Below are positions 36,412 to 48,000 of a DNA stretch of 64,000 bases, piece after piece. How positions within the stretch are numbered: the stretch's first letter is position 1; each line of letters starts with the position of its first letter. Both the position numbers and the translations under genes were made by a program. The stretch is from Wolfiporia cocos (Eukaryota; Basidiomycota; Agaricomycetes; Polyporales; Phaeolaceae), in the NCBI GenBank assembly GCA_029448655.1, contig JACCLO010000002.1, positions 1,922,001 through 1,986,000 of the forward strand, in the 5' to 3' direction. The notes below the pieces were generated by a model. The model had not been told where the DNA came from. It searched no databases and was given only the letters and a program-made list of their open reading frames with translations.

Positions 36412-38190
36412 GGCAGGCGGAGGCGTTGTTCAGTATTCGACAGAAAGCGGGCGATTCACACGAGGGTTTATATACCTCAGCTAGTCAGCTTGCATCATGA
36501 GGCCTTGAGGGGTAGTCTATTGGGATGTTCCGAGAATAGCGAATCATTCTTGAAGTGCACCCCAAGCCGAAGACCGACGGGAATTGTCACAACTCGATGA
36601 GGACTCCACCCGTTGGGCGAATCGAGATAAGGCGGTCTCCATCGACGCCTGCGAAGCTCAATCTGCCGGCCCCCAAGCGTCGGCGCAATCAGACCGAGGC
36701 CCATAGATGGCTTCGAGAGAGCGTCTCGGCGGACACGAGGGCTTTACGTCGGGGTCCCTAACTGATAGATAGGGCCTTCCATCTGTTCGTTCACTCTGAG
36801 GCGGTAATTCATCAGCTGAGAGCAGGATATGCATCGGATATGCAGTCCGTCGGACGAGCGAGGTTAAAATTAAGGCAATGGCAAGGGCAATGACTGATGC
36901 ACATGACAGTGCGTTTGTACTTGTACATAGACGCTGTAGGCCGGCGCGTTCAATGGATCAGGCCGCTCCATTCCGATATTGTTACTACTGAACTACATAC
37001 GCAGGTCTTCCCAGGAGGCTTGGTCTTTCCCTTACTGCTCTCTCAAGCTATATGTAGAGTGATCTAGCTGTTCATAGTCAGTGCCATATAATGCGCATGG
37101 TCTCCCTTAGACTATGTCACGGTATCAACCGATAAGTGTTGCTGCTTCTTCAACTGTACCGTCTACACGGTCGAGCATCTCGCTTTCGTCTCGGGGCCTA
37201 AGGCCTAATCTGTGGTCTCCGACCTTACAGCGCGGCATATCTGTTCGCACAGAATGCTCCCTCACATGACTCTCAGCTTCTGCTTTGTTCGGGAATCCTT
37301 CAACCGTAAGGCTGATTAGGGTACAATTACTGAGTGGTGAGTACTTGAGTGCTGGAAGTCCATTCATGACGGCCTTTGGCATACTTTTTAAGTAAGTAGA
37401 CTGGAAGCTGGAAGACCTGCACTTGACGTCATATCATACTCCCTTGGGGCTGGGGCAGAGCGTTACTATGAACACAGGATATAGGACGCTGCCACCAGCG
37501 ATTGCTATGACTGGTCTCATTGCACAGTGCCTGGTAGCATATTCGGATCTCGAGTACCAGGATGCTTCTTTCCAGGCGGCTCTCTGCCTGTCTCGTGCAA
37601 CATCTTCTTGGCCCTGCCCATACCTGTAATGCTGGCCAACATGTGAAGATATCGTAATGCCTCTCGACAGCACGGCGTTGAACCACACCGATGATGACCC
37701 TGAATAACAGAAGACTTTGACAACGAAGACAACGAATCAGGCGCCAGCATTGTCTCTGGTTATGTGGTCAGATCCTGCAGAAAACAGCGAGGCGGTATCT
37801 ACATGTGCATGGTCAGAATGAGGTGATGTCGATCGGTCGAATTGTTCCCATAGATGACGCTACTGCGCCTACTGCAACTGAGTACTGGTCTTCGGAGGCT
37901 ATATCCTGCTATTCAGTTCGCCCTCTCACCGCTTTGCAAAAATGCTTGGTGGACACTTGACAGACCGCCAATCAACACTTTGCCAATACCCAGACGCCCG
38001 CGCGTATGCACGATGCCCCGGACCGCTTCTCAGCATGTTTTGTCCACTAGGCGCTTGGAGCTGCGGGTGGTCCGTGGCTGCACGATGGCAGGATGTTGGG
38101 TACCCATAGCTGCCGCCGACGAAGCTCATGTTGCGACGCAGATATAAAATCTCCGCGCCGGAAAGGCCGAAAACAATCCGAACATTGACC
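36412..38190. other. Intergenic, 1.8 kb
   Basis: No family recognised on either strand. Short open frames (for example 37125-37382 minus) are not supported. The right edge contains the ankyrin-vWA promoter. Confidence 0.4.
38143..38149 (+). promoter_or_regulatory. TATA box of the ankyrin-vWA gene
   Basis: TATAAAA lies 42 bp before the chosen start at 38191. It also argues against the upstream ATG at 38128, which would place the TATA box inside the coding region. Confidence 0.55.
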
Positions 38191-39854
38191 ATGCCTTCAC
38201 TTCACGACGATTCTTGGGAGGGACGCCTTACGGCCGCAGATTTGGAGAACTATCTTGCTCCAAACGCGTCCATCATCGACTCTCCAGGCGGCCACAAAGT
38301 TATCACTCCCCTTGCCGCGGCCTGTTGGCGCGGGCATCTTGCCATCGTCAAACTTCTCCTAAACAACCCGATCCGTCGTGCTGATGTCAATGCACTGTCC
38401 TCGCATGACCGCACTGCGCTGTTCTGTGCCACCAAATTTTCTCCTTCCAAGAACAGAGCCGCCATCGTCCGCGCCTTGCTCGAAGCTGGCGCCGACGTAA
38501 ACGCGACTTCTGAGTATGATGCCCATAACACACCCCTCATGAACGCAATCGTCGAACTGCGGGACATAAAAGTGATTCGCGAGCTCGTGGATCATGGGGC
38601 GTCTCTCAGCCTGAGAAACGCGCAACACAAAACCGCAGAGATGCTGGCGGAGGAGGTCGGCTTGGGCCGAGAACTGCGCCCACGTAGCGAGATAATATCG
38701 ACTCTATCGGTTGTTGTCGATTTCCTCATCTCACTGGTGATGCATACATTTGGTTTCATCAACCAATTCATCAATGGCTCCGTGAAAAAGCTCTTCGGAA
38801 TGAGCGGGTCCCAGGATCAAGAGATTATGCAGGTAAGACCTAACGGAGTCTCAAATGCCGTAGCGATGACTCATACCTGAATCAGGACTTCGCCGAGCGT
38901 AGCTCTCGTGAGCGCAAAGATGGTCATGATGATGTCAATCCTGGAGTAATCCCGCAGGTAATATCTCTACGTGCCACTAAAATGTTTGTTACTGATGCGT
39001 GCGTTCACAAGAATCCTGCTGTCCCGAAGACTGCCGAGGAGTTTCAGGCCAGTCTCGATGCCTATGTCACGGAGTCCGGATTGGAGAAGTTCTTCGCTCC
39101 TGGCGATCCTTTTCTACACAATCTTGCTGAAAAGGCCGCGGCTCTCCGAGATGACCCCTCCTCGAATCTCGGATCACCAGAGAACATCAGTCGCCTCACC
39201 TGCCTCTCCCTTTACCAACCCGTCATCTACTGTGATGACAGTGGGTCGATGGACCAACATGACCGCTATGAGCATCAGCGTGAACTCGTATCGCGGATCG
39301 CGCGGATCGCTACCAAGATTGTTCCCGATGACATGGGCGTCGAGTTGCGGTTTATTAACGCCCCGAATCCTGCCCCGAATCTGTCTGCTGCGCACATCGA
39401 CGCAGCCGTACGGACGGTGAGACCTAGCGGTGGTACCAAGATTGGCACGGTTTTGAAGGACAAGATACTGCAGCCTCTCGTCTATGACATCCTCTCTGAT
39501 CCTCATCAGAAACTTCACCGCCCATTGCTTGTATGCACCATCACTGACGGATGCCCCTCTGCAGAGGCGATGGATCTCTTCCAGCAGACCATCTACCAGT
39601 GCAAGCGGTCCCTTGTCGATGCCGGATACGAGCCGAACGCTGTCATGTTCTGCATCAGCCAAATCGGGAACGATGAGAGTGCATCAGCGTTCTTAGAAAA
39701 GCTGCGCGGGGATCAAGCGATTCAGGATGTGCTGTATTGCACAACCGATAAGCTCGATGATGCCTTCAAGGAGCTGAAAGAGAACGAGAGAGGATTAGAA
39801 GAGTGGCTACTCAAGTTGCTGACAAGGCCCATCATGGAGAGGGATCTCGACTGA
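38191..39854 (+). CDS. Ankyrin-repeat/von Willebrand factor A fusion protein
   Basis: Three exons (38191-38832, 38886-38957, 39012-39854) give 518 residues. Residues ~30-165 carry ankyrin repeats (ITPLAAACWRGHLAIVKLLL, then RTALFCATKFSPSKNRAAIV, RALLEAGADVNATSEYD and RELVDHGASLSLRN). A hydrophobic stretch follows (STLSVVVDFLISLVMHTFGF, then INQFINGSV). The C-terminal half is a vWA domain with the metal-binding MIDAS start VIYCDDSGSMD, the threonine motif GGTKIGT and the later acidic site CTITDGCPS. vWA MIDAS domains bind ligands through a divalent metal, and ankyrin repeats bind proteins. The protein is probably intracellular; no signal peptide is seen. The combination is known in fungal genomes but its role is not established. 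The start MPSLHDDSWEGRL fits the TATA position. Confidence 0.82.
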
Positions 39855-40126
39855 GTGAAGGTATGAGTTCGGCTGTTGCGGATTGCTAGATTTGCTAATT
39901 CCAATCAAAGTTAGGCATTTCGTAACGGCACATTATGTTCGTATCGACCGCGATATCTTGCACTGAGATCCTGCTTTCCAAATATATACGCGCTTCATGT
40001 AAGCGAAATGTTGCTGCTTATGCTTGTCCTCCGCGACGACGATCTATTTGATATGTTAGCAACATTTTGAATACACCATGGTTACAGATTCCTTCCTCCA
40101 ATAAGTTATTGTACTCAACAGTCCAC

Positions 40127-40993
40127 TCAGCCTGTCATGCGTCTCATACGCGGGAACTCCACCTTTGAGCTCGAAGTCGCACGAGCAGAATTGTTCCGTT
40201 TGGTAGGCCTGAAATCTAGCTGGGGTAGCTCACGACAGCACATTGGACCGTCCCCTGCCCACAACACACCCATTCCGTCCACCTTCCCGAGCACGTGGCT
40301 TTGCCCATTATCCAATATCAGCAGCAGCATGTCGTCCGCGGTGAGTGCAAACGTCTCGAACGAACCGCTTCCACGCCTGCCGACGGTGAGTCGCTTCGGC
40401 ATCTTCTCGAAGATGTAGCTGTTGGTTCGCCTGTCCCTCCAGCCCACTTTGCGACATCGTGTGACATCATGCATGCAGTTGTCTGCTGCCGATATATAGA
40501 ACACACGGACGTTGTCCCCATCCTGCAATGTTGCTATGGGGCTTCCAATGACGGCATCGACAGGCAGAACCGACGGGGTCCAGGTGTCGTCGAGGTGAAC
40601 GAGCTTCTCCGACTCGTTTTGGAAGAAAACGCTGCGCCGTCCGCCTCTGTCGATGGTCGCGGCAAGAGAACCCATAGAATGTACGTCGAAGGGTGGGATC
40701 TCGTGGTCGACCCACCCCTCTTCTTCCTCGCCAAGGCGCAGAGCACGAATGGTGGATGAGAGCGATATGCAAAATATGAGGTGCGTGCCATCAGATTGAA
40801 GAACATATGATCCCGTGGAATCTGCTCGGACGGGTTTGGTGATCAGCTCTTGGTCCCCAACGACTGTGCCGGTCCAGTGTTTGATTGTCAAGATAGCGTG
40901 ATTAGTATATAGCAGATACATTCCTTTGTCTTGTGGATGCGCTGCGCCGCCAGCTGCAAGCAGAAAGCGGGTTACATCTTGTAGGTGGGACAT
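40127..40993 (-). CDS. Fucose-lectin-like beta-propeller protein, copy 1
   Basis: An intronless 288-residue protein starting MSHLQDVTRFLLAAGGAAHP. Repeated blades of about 45-50 residues carry the pattern KHWTG...LITKPVRADSTGSY, GSPIATLQDGDNVRVFYISA and AADNCMHDVTRCRKVGWRD. This pattern of ...I..VFY...D..I/MH... followed by W resembles the six-bladed Aleuria aurantia fucose-lectin fold. It has no signal peptide, so it is cytosolic, as usual for fungal defence lectins. It shares most of its length with the second copy 3.2 kb away but diverges at the C-terminus (basic tail RPTKRNNSARATSSSK). I cannot confirm that the fucose-binding residues are intact. The family call rests on pattern recall. 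Confidence 0.6.
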   Translation of the reverse strand: MSHLQDVTRFLLAAGGAAHPQDKGMYLLYTNHAILTIKHWTGTVVGDQELITKPVRADSTGSYVLQSDGTHLIFCISLSSTIRALRLGEEEEGWVDHEIPPFDVHSMGSLAATIDRGGRRSVFFQNESEKLVHLDDTWTPSVLPVDAVIGSPIATLQDGDNVRVFYISAADNCMHDVTRCRKVGWRDRRTNSYIFEKMPKRLTVGRRGSGSFETFALTADDMLLLILDNGQSHVLGKVDGMGVLWAGDGPMCCRELPQLDFRPTKRNNSARATSSSKVEFPRMRRMTG

Positions 40994-42565
40994 GATGGAA
41001 CTGAATGCGAATACAGTCTGATACAGGCCATCTTATGGGTGGCTGCAAGCGCCATGTCGCGAATCGCTTGTACGACGCCCTTTCAAACAGTAAGCATCAT
41101 CCTGGAGCATAATTTTGCCGACATCAGCTTGCTGGACACGTTGGATGGCGATGCGAGATGTGACTGCGTTCCAGATGTATGCAACGTGCTTTTCGCCGAC
41201 TCTAAATGTGTCAATGATCTCGATTGGGTAGATGTGTAACCAATTTCGCATGAGTTCATCTAACCCATATGTTCATAAAGCGGGACATGGTGGTGCTGAT
41301 TGCAGTGACAAGTCTCAGTAGAATCTTTCTCACCAGAAATAGTAGCTATAAGGGCAGTAAATATATCAAGAGTTGCAGTTTAGCGTGTAACGTTTAGTGA
41401 CAGGCGAGAAGTGACTTGGAATGACATGCTACTGCTTATAGCGCTGGTTAATGCAACATGCCTCGATCCTCGATGCAAGTTGACGTGAGCCACAGCATAG
41501 CTGCTCGTGTCCTCACCTGCGCTCTGCGGTGGCTAGGCGACTAATTATAATTCACTGACAGCGCATGATGAATCGCTTCTAGGTAAGATCAAGGCTCAAC
41601 GTCAACCTTCAACTTTCAGCTGGGCGGCTTGAAGTAAACTTGCGTGTCTGTTTCGCCTTGAGCTCGCTCCCAATATAACTGCATCAAAAAGCTATGCAAT
41701 GTCATGGTACGTGTAGGTGCTTCATTGGCATTTGCTGAACAGCAAAGGACATCTGGACCACATTCGAGAGGTGCGCAAGCCTCCAGGGCGACTGATCAGC
41801 GTTCGCGATTTCAGAACTGATTCTTCAAGCTCTCGAGTTTCAGCTGAAATTATGAGAGCGCGTGCGTGTTACGGCGAATACCTGTAGGTAGACGACGTAT
41901 GTCCTCAGTACGGTGCGCTCGGGCAAGAGTGCAAGACTAATATATCTGTACCTGTAGGTAGACGACGTATGTCTAAATACAGGAGTGCAATCAATGTAAC
42001 GAACATAGTGCGACGTAATGGTATTGTGCTTACCCTCAGTACGGTGCGCTCGGGCAAGAGTGCAAGACTGAGGGTCAGCGGATGCAGGCAGCGGTATAAG
42101 TACTCTACGGTGCCAGCGAAACGTGCGGGACGAAACGGAAAGGCGGTAAAACAGTAGTGGGCAGCTAAGTAACCAGATAAGGACTACGGTAGCTAAGGGA
42201 CGCCACAAAAGACGTATCGATCCGGAATGTGAAAGGCACAGACACTATAAACGTACTAAGTCGGTCCTTGATGCGGGTGGGGCCGCGCAGTGTCGGCGCG
42301 ACAGATTGTGCGCTCCAACAGAAATTGACTTCGACAATCGGTCTTAGCTGGAGCTCTTGTAACGTACAATTACAGAAATTCATGCAACAGACAAGCTGAA
42401 CTGCAACAGTCCTACCAGCTACTGATCCAGGTTCCTCCGGATACAGATATCCAAATACACTGATTAATGAAGGCGCATGATCTCTCCGGTCCAGAGGACA
42501 CAAAGATCCTCAGTCAATCCGATGACTCCATTCTTCTGTGACTGGCTCTTGTAACGGCCAGGCAC
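40994..42565. other. Gap between lectin copy 1 and protease
   Basis: No gene seen. Contains the scattered duplication annotated at 41879-42069. An ATG-initiated 84-codon plus frame at 40985-41239 is not supported. Confidence 0.4.
41879..42069. repeat. Two interleaved duplicated segments
   Basis: Segment A (TACCTGTAGGTAGACGACGT and 5 further bases) lies at 41879-41903 and 41949-41973. Segment B (CCTCAGTACGGTGCGCTCGG and 16 further bases) lies at about 41903-41938 and 42034-42069. At the first site A and B are joined; at the second they are separated by about 60 bp. Confidence 0.85.
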
Positions 42566-44024
42566 TCACTCGAACGAAAATTGTGTATACTGTCGTCGTT
42601 TTGTACTGTTAGAATACGGCCAGAGTAGATTCCTTTGTGTACTCACCATTTCTTTGTTTCCAGTCGGATAGCCCACCATTGAGACTTCAGAGCTCTCCGC
42701 TTCGTCGTCATCGTAATCCCTAATTCTTGTTCCTTGCACCCTCAGCTGGTAAGTTATAGAGCTGTCATTGACAATCCTTTCTATCACAATCCTCATCGTA
42801 TTATCCTTCACATTTCCCTTGGTGAATAGACAACCATCGGTCAATGTCTGCGACAAAACAGCCTCTTTTTTGGCCGTGTTGAACGCAACCCACTTCCCGT
42901 CCACCTCGAGTGCATACATCACCCTCTCACGGCTGATGTGCGCGAGATGCACGTTGAATGCGGTACCGGAACCCAAACGCACACGTGCGAATGGAAAACC
43001 GTCCGAAAAATTCAAAAACAGGCCGCGCGGTGGTAACATGGCTGCCATCTTCTTTGCTGTCGCCCGAGCACGTAGTCTCACACCGTATTGACCCACCCCT
43101 GCCCACCGGAAGATCTCGCGTAGGACCTTTAGCGTTAAACGGGATCCGCGACTACCACCCTTGAAGCGACCCTTCTCCGGACGATGGTTACTAAATCAAC
43201 TTTTAGCATTGAGTATATACTGTATAAGAATTTAGTACTTACTGGATAGCTATGACTGTAGGATGCCCCTGGTATCCTATCCATACGGGAGAACCACTGA
43301 TCCCTTGTTCAGTCTTTGCGCGATACTCAAGCTGCTCAGAATAACAGCCCACACACGGACCCGACGATGTCACAGGCTGGCCCACGGCGGTAACGACCTG
43401 GTAGCCGCTAACGGAAACATCCCCCTCGATGCGGTCTTCATATGCAAGTCTCAAACTGAAGCCAAATCCGCCGCCGTCGCCTCCGCCGACCCGGCTTCGT
43501 GGCACACGGATTGCGCCATAATCCACCTGCGGATTCTTCGTTTGTATATACGCATCCGGCACGTAAACGTCGCGAGCGGGGACAATGTAATCTGGTAAAA
43601 CAGTGAGTTGGTCGGTACGCTGTCCCGAAGGTGCGATGAGGTTGTGAGCGGCTGTGAGTATGATTCTATGGGAGATGATTTCCTCCGGGATGTTGATGAA
43701 AAACCCACTGCCGAAACTGGCGGCATCTTCTGCAAGGAAGGAGAGTTTCACAACCCATCCATTTATGACATCCATGTTTTGTTTGTCAAGGCCCAGCGAA
43801 GCCGCATGGCTTGGCATATCCTTCGTCCATCCAGGATGCTGTAAGTCCTCGTCGATGAGTAGCGTTTTCACCATAGTGAGTTCTCCGCTGTGAATGTTCG
43901 CTTGGTGTGAGAGAGTGGGAACGATCTTACGGTTTACACGACGCAAGCAGCTGAACATTATAGTCCCCAATAAGAGCAGGAGGTGGGAAAACACGAGGAC
44001 AGCGGAGACTCCCCGCATATGCAT
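42566..44024 (-). CDS. V8/trypsin-like serine protease with C-terminal domain
   Basis: Three exons from ATG 44024. The N-terminus MHMRGVSAVLVFSHLLLLLG followed by TIMFSC is a signal peptide or membrane anchor. The catalytic triad is readable: His in ILTAAHN, Asp in VDYGAI, and Ser in GISGSP, with the family's VWIGYQGHPTVIAI after it. This is the trypsin/GluV8 fold. Exon 1 ends at 43243. The second exon, HNHRPEKGRFKGGSRGSRLT, leads to an extra C-terminal domain of about 170 residues (VRLGSGTAFNVHLAHISRER, then MRIVIERIVNDSSITYQLRV) that I do not recognise. The last exon is YTQFSFE with stop at 42566. Lectin-like genes flank it on both sides on the same strand. Substrates are unknown. Confidence 0.78.
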
Positions 44025-44211
44025 GTTCTGCTACATCTTATTCAGCGGCCCTGTACATTCTGACACGCGGAGAAGCTGAACATCTGGCTACGACGGTTCT
44101 TCATCGGGTTTGACCGGCTACGCGTCTCGTAAAGCCAACCAACCCACGGTCTCGTTATGCGCTGATTATGCAGTTACATAGGGACATTGTACAAGTAATT
44201 ATCTAGATGAG

Positions 44212-45042
44212 TTACCAGCAACAGCAATGTCGATTGATCCGCATCGACACTCTAACAGTGACCCACACACATACAAAAAGACAACATTCTGCACTCGACC
44301 CCGGAACGAAGTTTCCGTAGTCATCCACCTTCCCCAGCTCCCGCGTCCGGCCCTCACCATTAGCGATATATTGAAGCACTTTTTTGCCCTCGGAGAGCGC
44401 GAAGATCTCGAAGTGGCCGGCCTCGTTCTGTCCCACCATGAAGCGTCGAAGCTTTGTATCCACCTCAAGTTCTGCCAAGGACTGATCGGCCCAATCGCCT
44501 CCTTTCTGAGCCACGTAGTGGAAGCGGTTGTCCTGCGCAGAAATGTAGAACACGAGATGCTGGTCATCTATGGGAAAGATCGCGATGGGGCTGCCTGCGA
44601 TGGGACTCGCCGGAAGAACAATGGGTGCTCCGGCCGTGTTTAGATAGATCAGGTGCCCCGACGCATCCTGGAAGAACACCAAGGCATGGCCATCGTCATC
44701 GAGAGTGGCAGCAAGCCTGCCGTCGGGATGGACCGCAAGATCCGGGAATTTTTCATCATCGACCCACTCCTCGTCGTCCTCGTCGTAGTGGAGAGCGCGG
44801 AGAGTTGATGACGAAGAGATGCAGATGATACGTCGCACATCGGGGGAAAGGAGGTATGTCGCGGTGGAATCCGGACGAATGGAATCGGTGATGAGCTCTC
44901 CGTCACCAAACGCGCTTCCAGTCCAGTGCTTAGATATGAGAGTGCTACGATCTGCATAGAGGAAGTAGGTGCCTTTGCCTTCCGGGTGCGTGGCACCACC
45001 GGCAGCGAGCAGGCAACGAGTGAGGTCTTGAAGTTGGGACAT
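44212..45042 (-). CDS. Fucose-lectin-like beta-propeller protein, copy 2
   Basis: Intronless, 276 residues, starting MSQLQDLTRCLLAAGGATHP, clearly paralogous to the 40.1-kb gene. Readable blade patterns: FLYADRSTLISKHWTGSAFG, DGRLAATLDDDGHALVFFQD, GSPIAIFPIDDQHLVFYISA and NRFHYVAQKGGDWADQSLAE. The layout suits the fucose-specific lectin family (PF07938 type). The C-terminus after GKVDDYGNFVPG becomes Cys-rich and hydrophobic (CCLFVCVWVTV), possibly because an unrecognised intron or a frameshift changes the end. The 5' end of this gene faces the transposon-rich block. No signal peptide. Confidence 0.6.
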   Translation of the reverse strand: MSQLQDLTRCLLAAGGATHPEGKGTYFLYADRSTLISKHWTGSAFGDGELITDSIRPDSTATYLLSPDVRRIICISSSSTLRALHYDEDDEEWVDDEKFPDLAVHPDGRLAATLDDDGHALVFFQDASGHLIYLNTAGAPIVLPASPIAGSPIAIFPIDDQHLVFYISAQDNRFHYVAQKGGDWADQSLAELEVDTKLRRFMVGQNEAGHFEIFALSEGKKVLQYIANGEGRTRELGKVDDYGNFVPGSSAECCLFVCVWVTVRVSMRINRHCCCW

Positions 45043-48000
45043 CGTTTGATTGGAGCGCCTGGAACTGGTTCGATGCAGTATGATGCAACATCCCTTTTAT
45101 ACGTGTCGAACAGATGTGAGTGAATCTGTCCACGACAGATATCTCTCACAGGCGATCAGACTAGTGGACATCGGTCTGCTGGTATGGCCGACATTCTCGC
45201 TTAATTCAGGGACTCTAGCTGCCAGAGGACCGTGTACGCTAGCGCTGTCCCGCTGACTTCATTTCCCAATCCACAGCATCAAGCTTAGATATTAGATATA
45301 TGGCGATTAGAAGGATCAAGTCGTAATGAGCAAGGATCCGGAAGTTCAGTCGGGTGATAGTGGAATACCACCGCTGCGTACTGCTTGCGCGGACCCGGGA
45401 GGCCTCAGGGAAAGGGTGTTTAGCGAAGTCCACATTGACAGGTTCCGTGCTAGAAGACAGCTCTACTGCGCGGCATCACGGACGCGTGAGTTCAGGAAGA
45501 GCGTGGTGTGCGCATGTTGGTGTAGTTTGGGATGTAGTGGGCAAGCGGACATGCAGCCCGATCGCGCAATATGATCGTGGGGATCTATCAGTTGATGGAG
45601 CTCGATAAGTGTTGAATCACTTGCGGTGGCAGGCACCGCACCGGAAGCGCATGCTGCTGGCCACCAACCTGTATCTCACGAGGTTGACGGCATTCAGCTC
45701 GAATCAGATGGGCACATATGTATGAGTGGTTCAGAACTCAATTGCACAGGCGCTGCGGAGTTACTGTGTCCACCACTATACGACGTCCCTTGTCCCCGAG
45801 GCTGTCCTCAGGCCTAGGGACACAGGATCAATGTGACCGCCTATAATCACGTGGTAGGTCTGTCGCCGTCGTCTATCTTGGAGTAGCCTGCAACGGCGGG
45901 AACCACAACCGCACAGTAGCCAGGGACGTCGCATCGACGATCGTTACGTCAATGTAAGCGTCTCCAAAGTTATGTAGGCGTTCGCGGTTTAATGTTGCAT
46001 ATGTACTTACATAACTTCCATTGTACTAGTTTAGACACGGGTGATGGAAATGTCCGGCGTTGCGGCTGAGGGGAAGCGGCTGCGCGTTGACTGAACTAAA
46101 CATGGGGAGCGGCAAATTCCGGGTGTCCGGCGTCTATCACACACCACAGTACATGCCGGACAGCTCTCACTGCGGCACGAGCTTGGCGCGCAGAGCGCGA
46201 CGGTATCAATGTAAAGGCTCCTCAGATAAGAACATTCATGCCTTGTGTCAATGGGATGTATTGCTCAGAACATTGAATACATCGGAACAGAATTTTGAGA
46301 TAAAATCTGTACTGTACAATTTCGTACATCGCGCATGGCACACCGCAACTACGAGACAATTTAACGGAAATGTGTTCCCAACGATTTCTGCGGAAAAGCA
46401 AACAAGATCGATCTGTGTACTAGGTTTTTGCTGTAGATCACTGTTGAAGGAGGAGATACCAATCCATCAATGTATGGGAGTATGATTTAGAATGCTTGTC
46501 AATCATGATGTGAAAAGCGATAGGACCCTAAGATCGCTCAGGTCGAAACTACACTATCAATAAAGCACTCTGAGATCATTACCTACCTACAGAATGAATG
46601 TACTTGTGAAGTGCAGAATATTTACGTGCCAGTGGTATGAATGCATCTGCCTTCCTAACTGGGATGCGAGCGCCGCCACGTCGCGTTCGATGGCTCGATA
46701 TCGTCGAGGAGTCGCTGAAAAGAACTGACAAAGGTATCAAGGGTGTTTCATTATATCTTGAGCATCTACGTAGCTTACATCTCGAATGAATGCTGCAGTA
46801 CATAGCCATGTCTACAGTGGTACAGGCTCAGGTCCCGATAGTACCAGCGTCGATAGCGGCACATTCGCAGTCTCGGCATCTAAATACCACATTGGGTAAG
46901 TAGTTCAGACTCCGACGTGATAAGCTCAGGACACATTTCTAGGCGGGGTTGCCCATCCCCATAAACATGTGTTCGCCACCTGTACCATAAACATGTGTTC
47001 GCCACCTGTACAGATAGGTCCGCTGCTAAGTCGAACTATGTCCACAGGAGTGGGCCACAAGCTGAACTGATGCCCATGTATGCAGCTTAGTTCCTTGCTG
47101 CACGTCCTGCGGGGACAACGAGAAGTCAGAGTGCGATGTAGTAGATAGCTGTTTGTGTCCTGTACTCCATCCCATGCATGACTTCTACAGATTGGATGCG
47201 GCTCTGTCTCGTGACATTGCTGCGGACGGCCTGTCAATATTATGTTATGGTGGTCGCGGGCAAAATACCCATCAGAGGTGGAGCTCTCCCGTCATCGTTG
47301 GACTAGTAGATGATGCTGGAGTAGCGTTGCAGTTCTGAGCACCCACTATAGCAATGACTGAAAACGACTGCGTGTCGTCATGTCAGCGAGATCCGGGAGT
47401 TTAGGCCAGCCACTTTGAAGCGGAACAAGTCATACGCGTGGCGATATGGATGGAACTTGGGCAAAAGCAGGAATAGCGCTGATGGAAGCTAGTGCCGCTT
47501 GCCACTAGAGGTTTGCGCTGTAGAAGAGAGCAGCCGGGTCGCCGGGGTCGTGTGGAATGTCGACGTTCAGTGTATGAACGTCACGCTATGTCGAGGGAAA
47601 GCCATCAGGATTCCGTAAACCCGTATGAAATTTAATCGGGAAACCGTCTTTCAGCGGTCTGCGATGAAAATACAATCTCCCCAAAGCGCAATGGCAGGCC
47701 ATATTCGTGAAAGTGTTGTAGCATGCCATATTGTGCAATCGCAGTCAAGCAGCTCACTATTGACGCGATGCGTTCTGCTGCTAACAGTAGAGAGAGAACA
47801 ACCATCTAACAGTAGAGACATACAAGATTATGCGTAGATCAGAGCATTTTGAAGCAAGCCAGAAGTCTGCGCTTACCAGCAGCAAGTTACCGTAATGAAG
47901 CAAAGCCGCGATATATGTCAAAGTACATAATATGATTTGCTTCGAAGTTACGCCCCAAGAAAGCTGCAGGCCTTATGTTCTTGATGAACTGATGATCGAC

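Noticed and set aside
36495..36704. Small minus-strand frame rich in Arg/Pro
   Set aside because: Short, unmatched and in an intergenic region.
38128..38190. Upstream in-frame ATG for the ankyrin-vWA gene
   Set aside because: A TATAAAA box lies inside the extra segment, so the start at 38191 is more likely.
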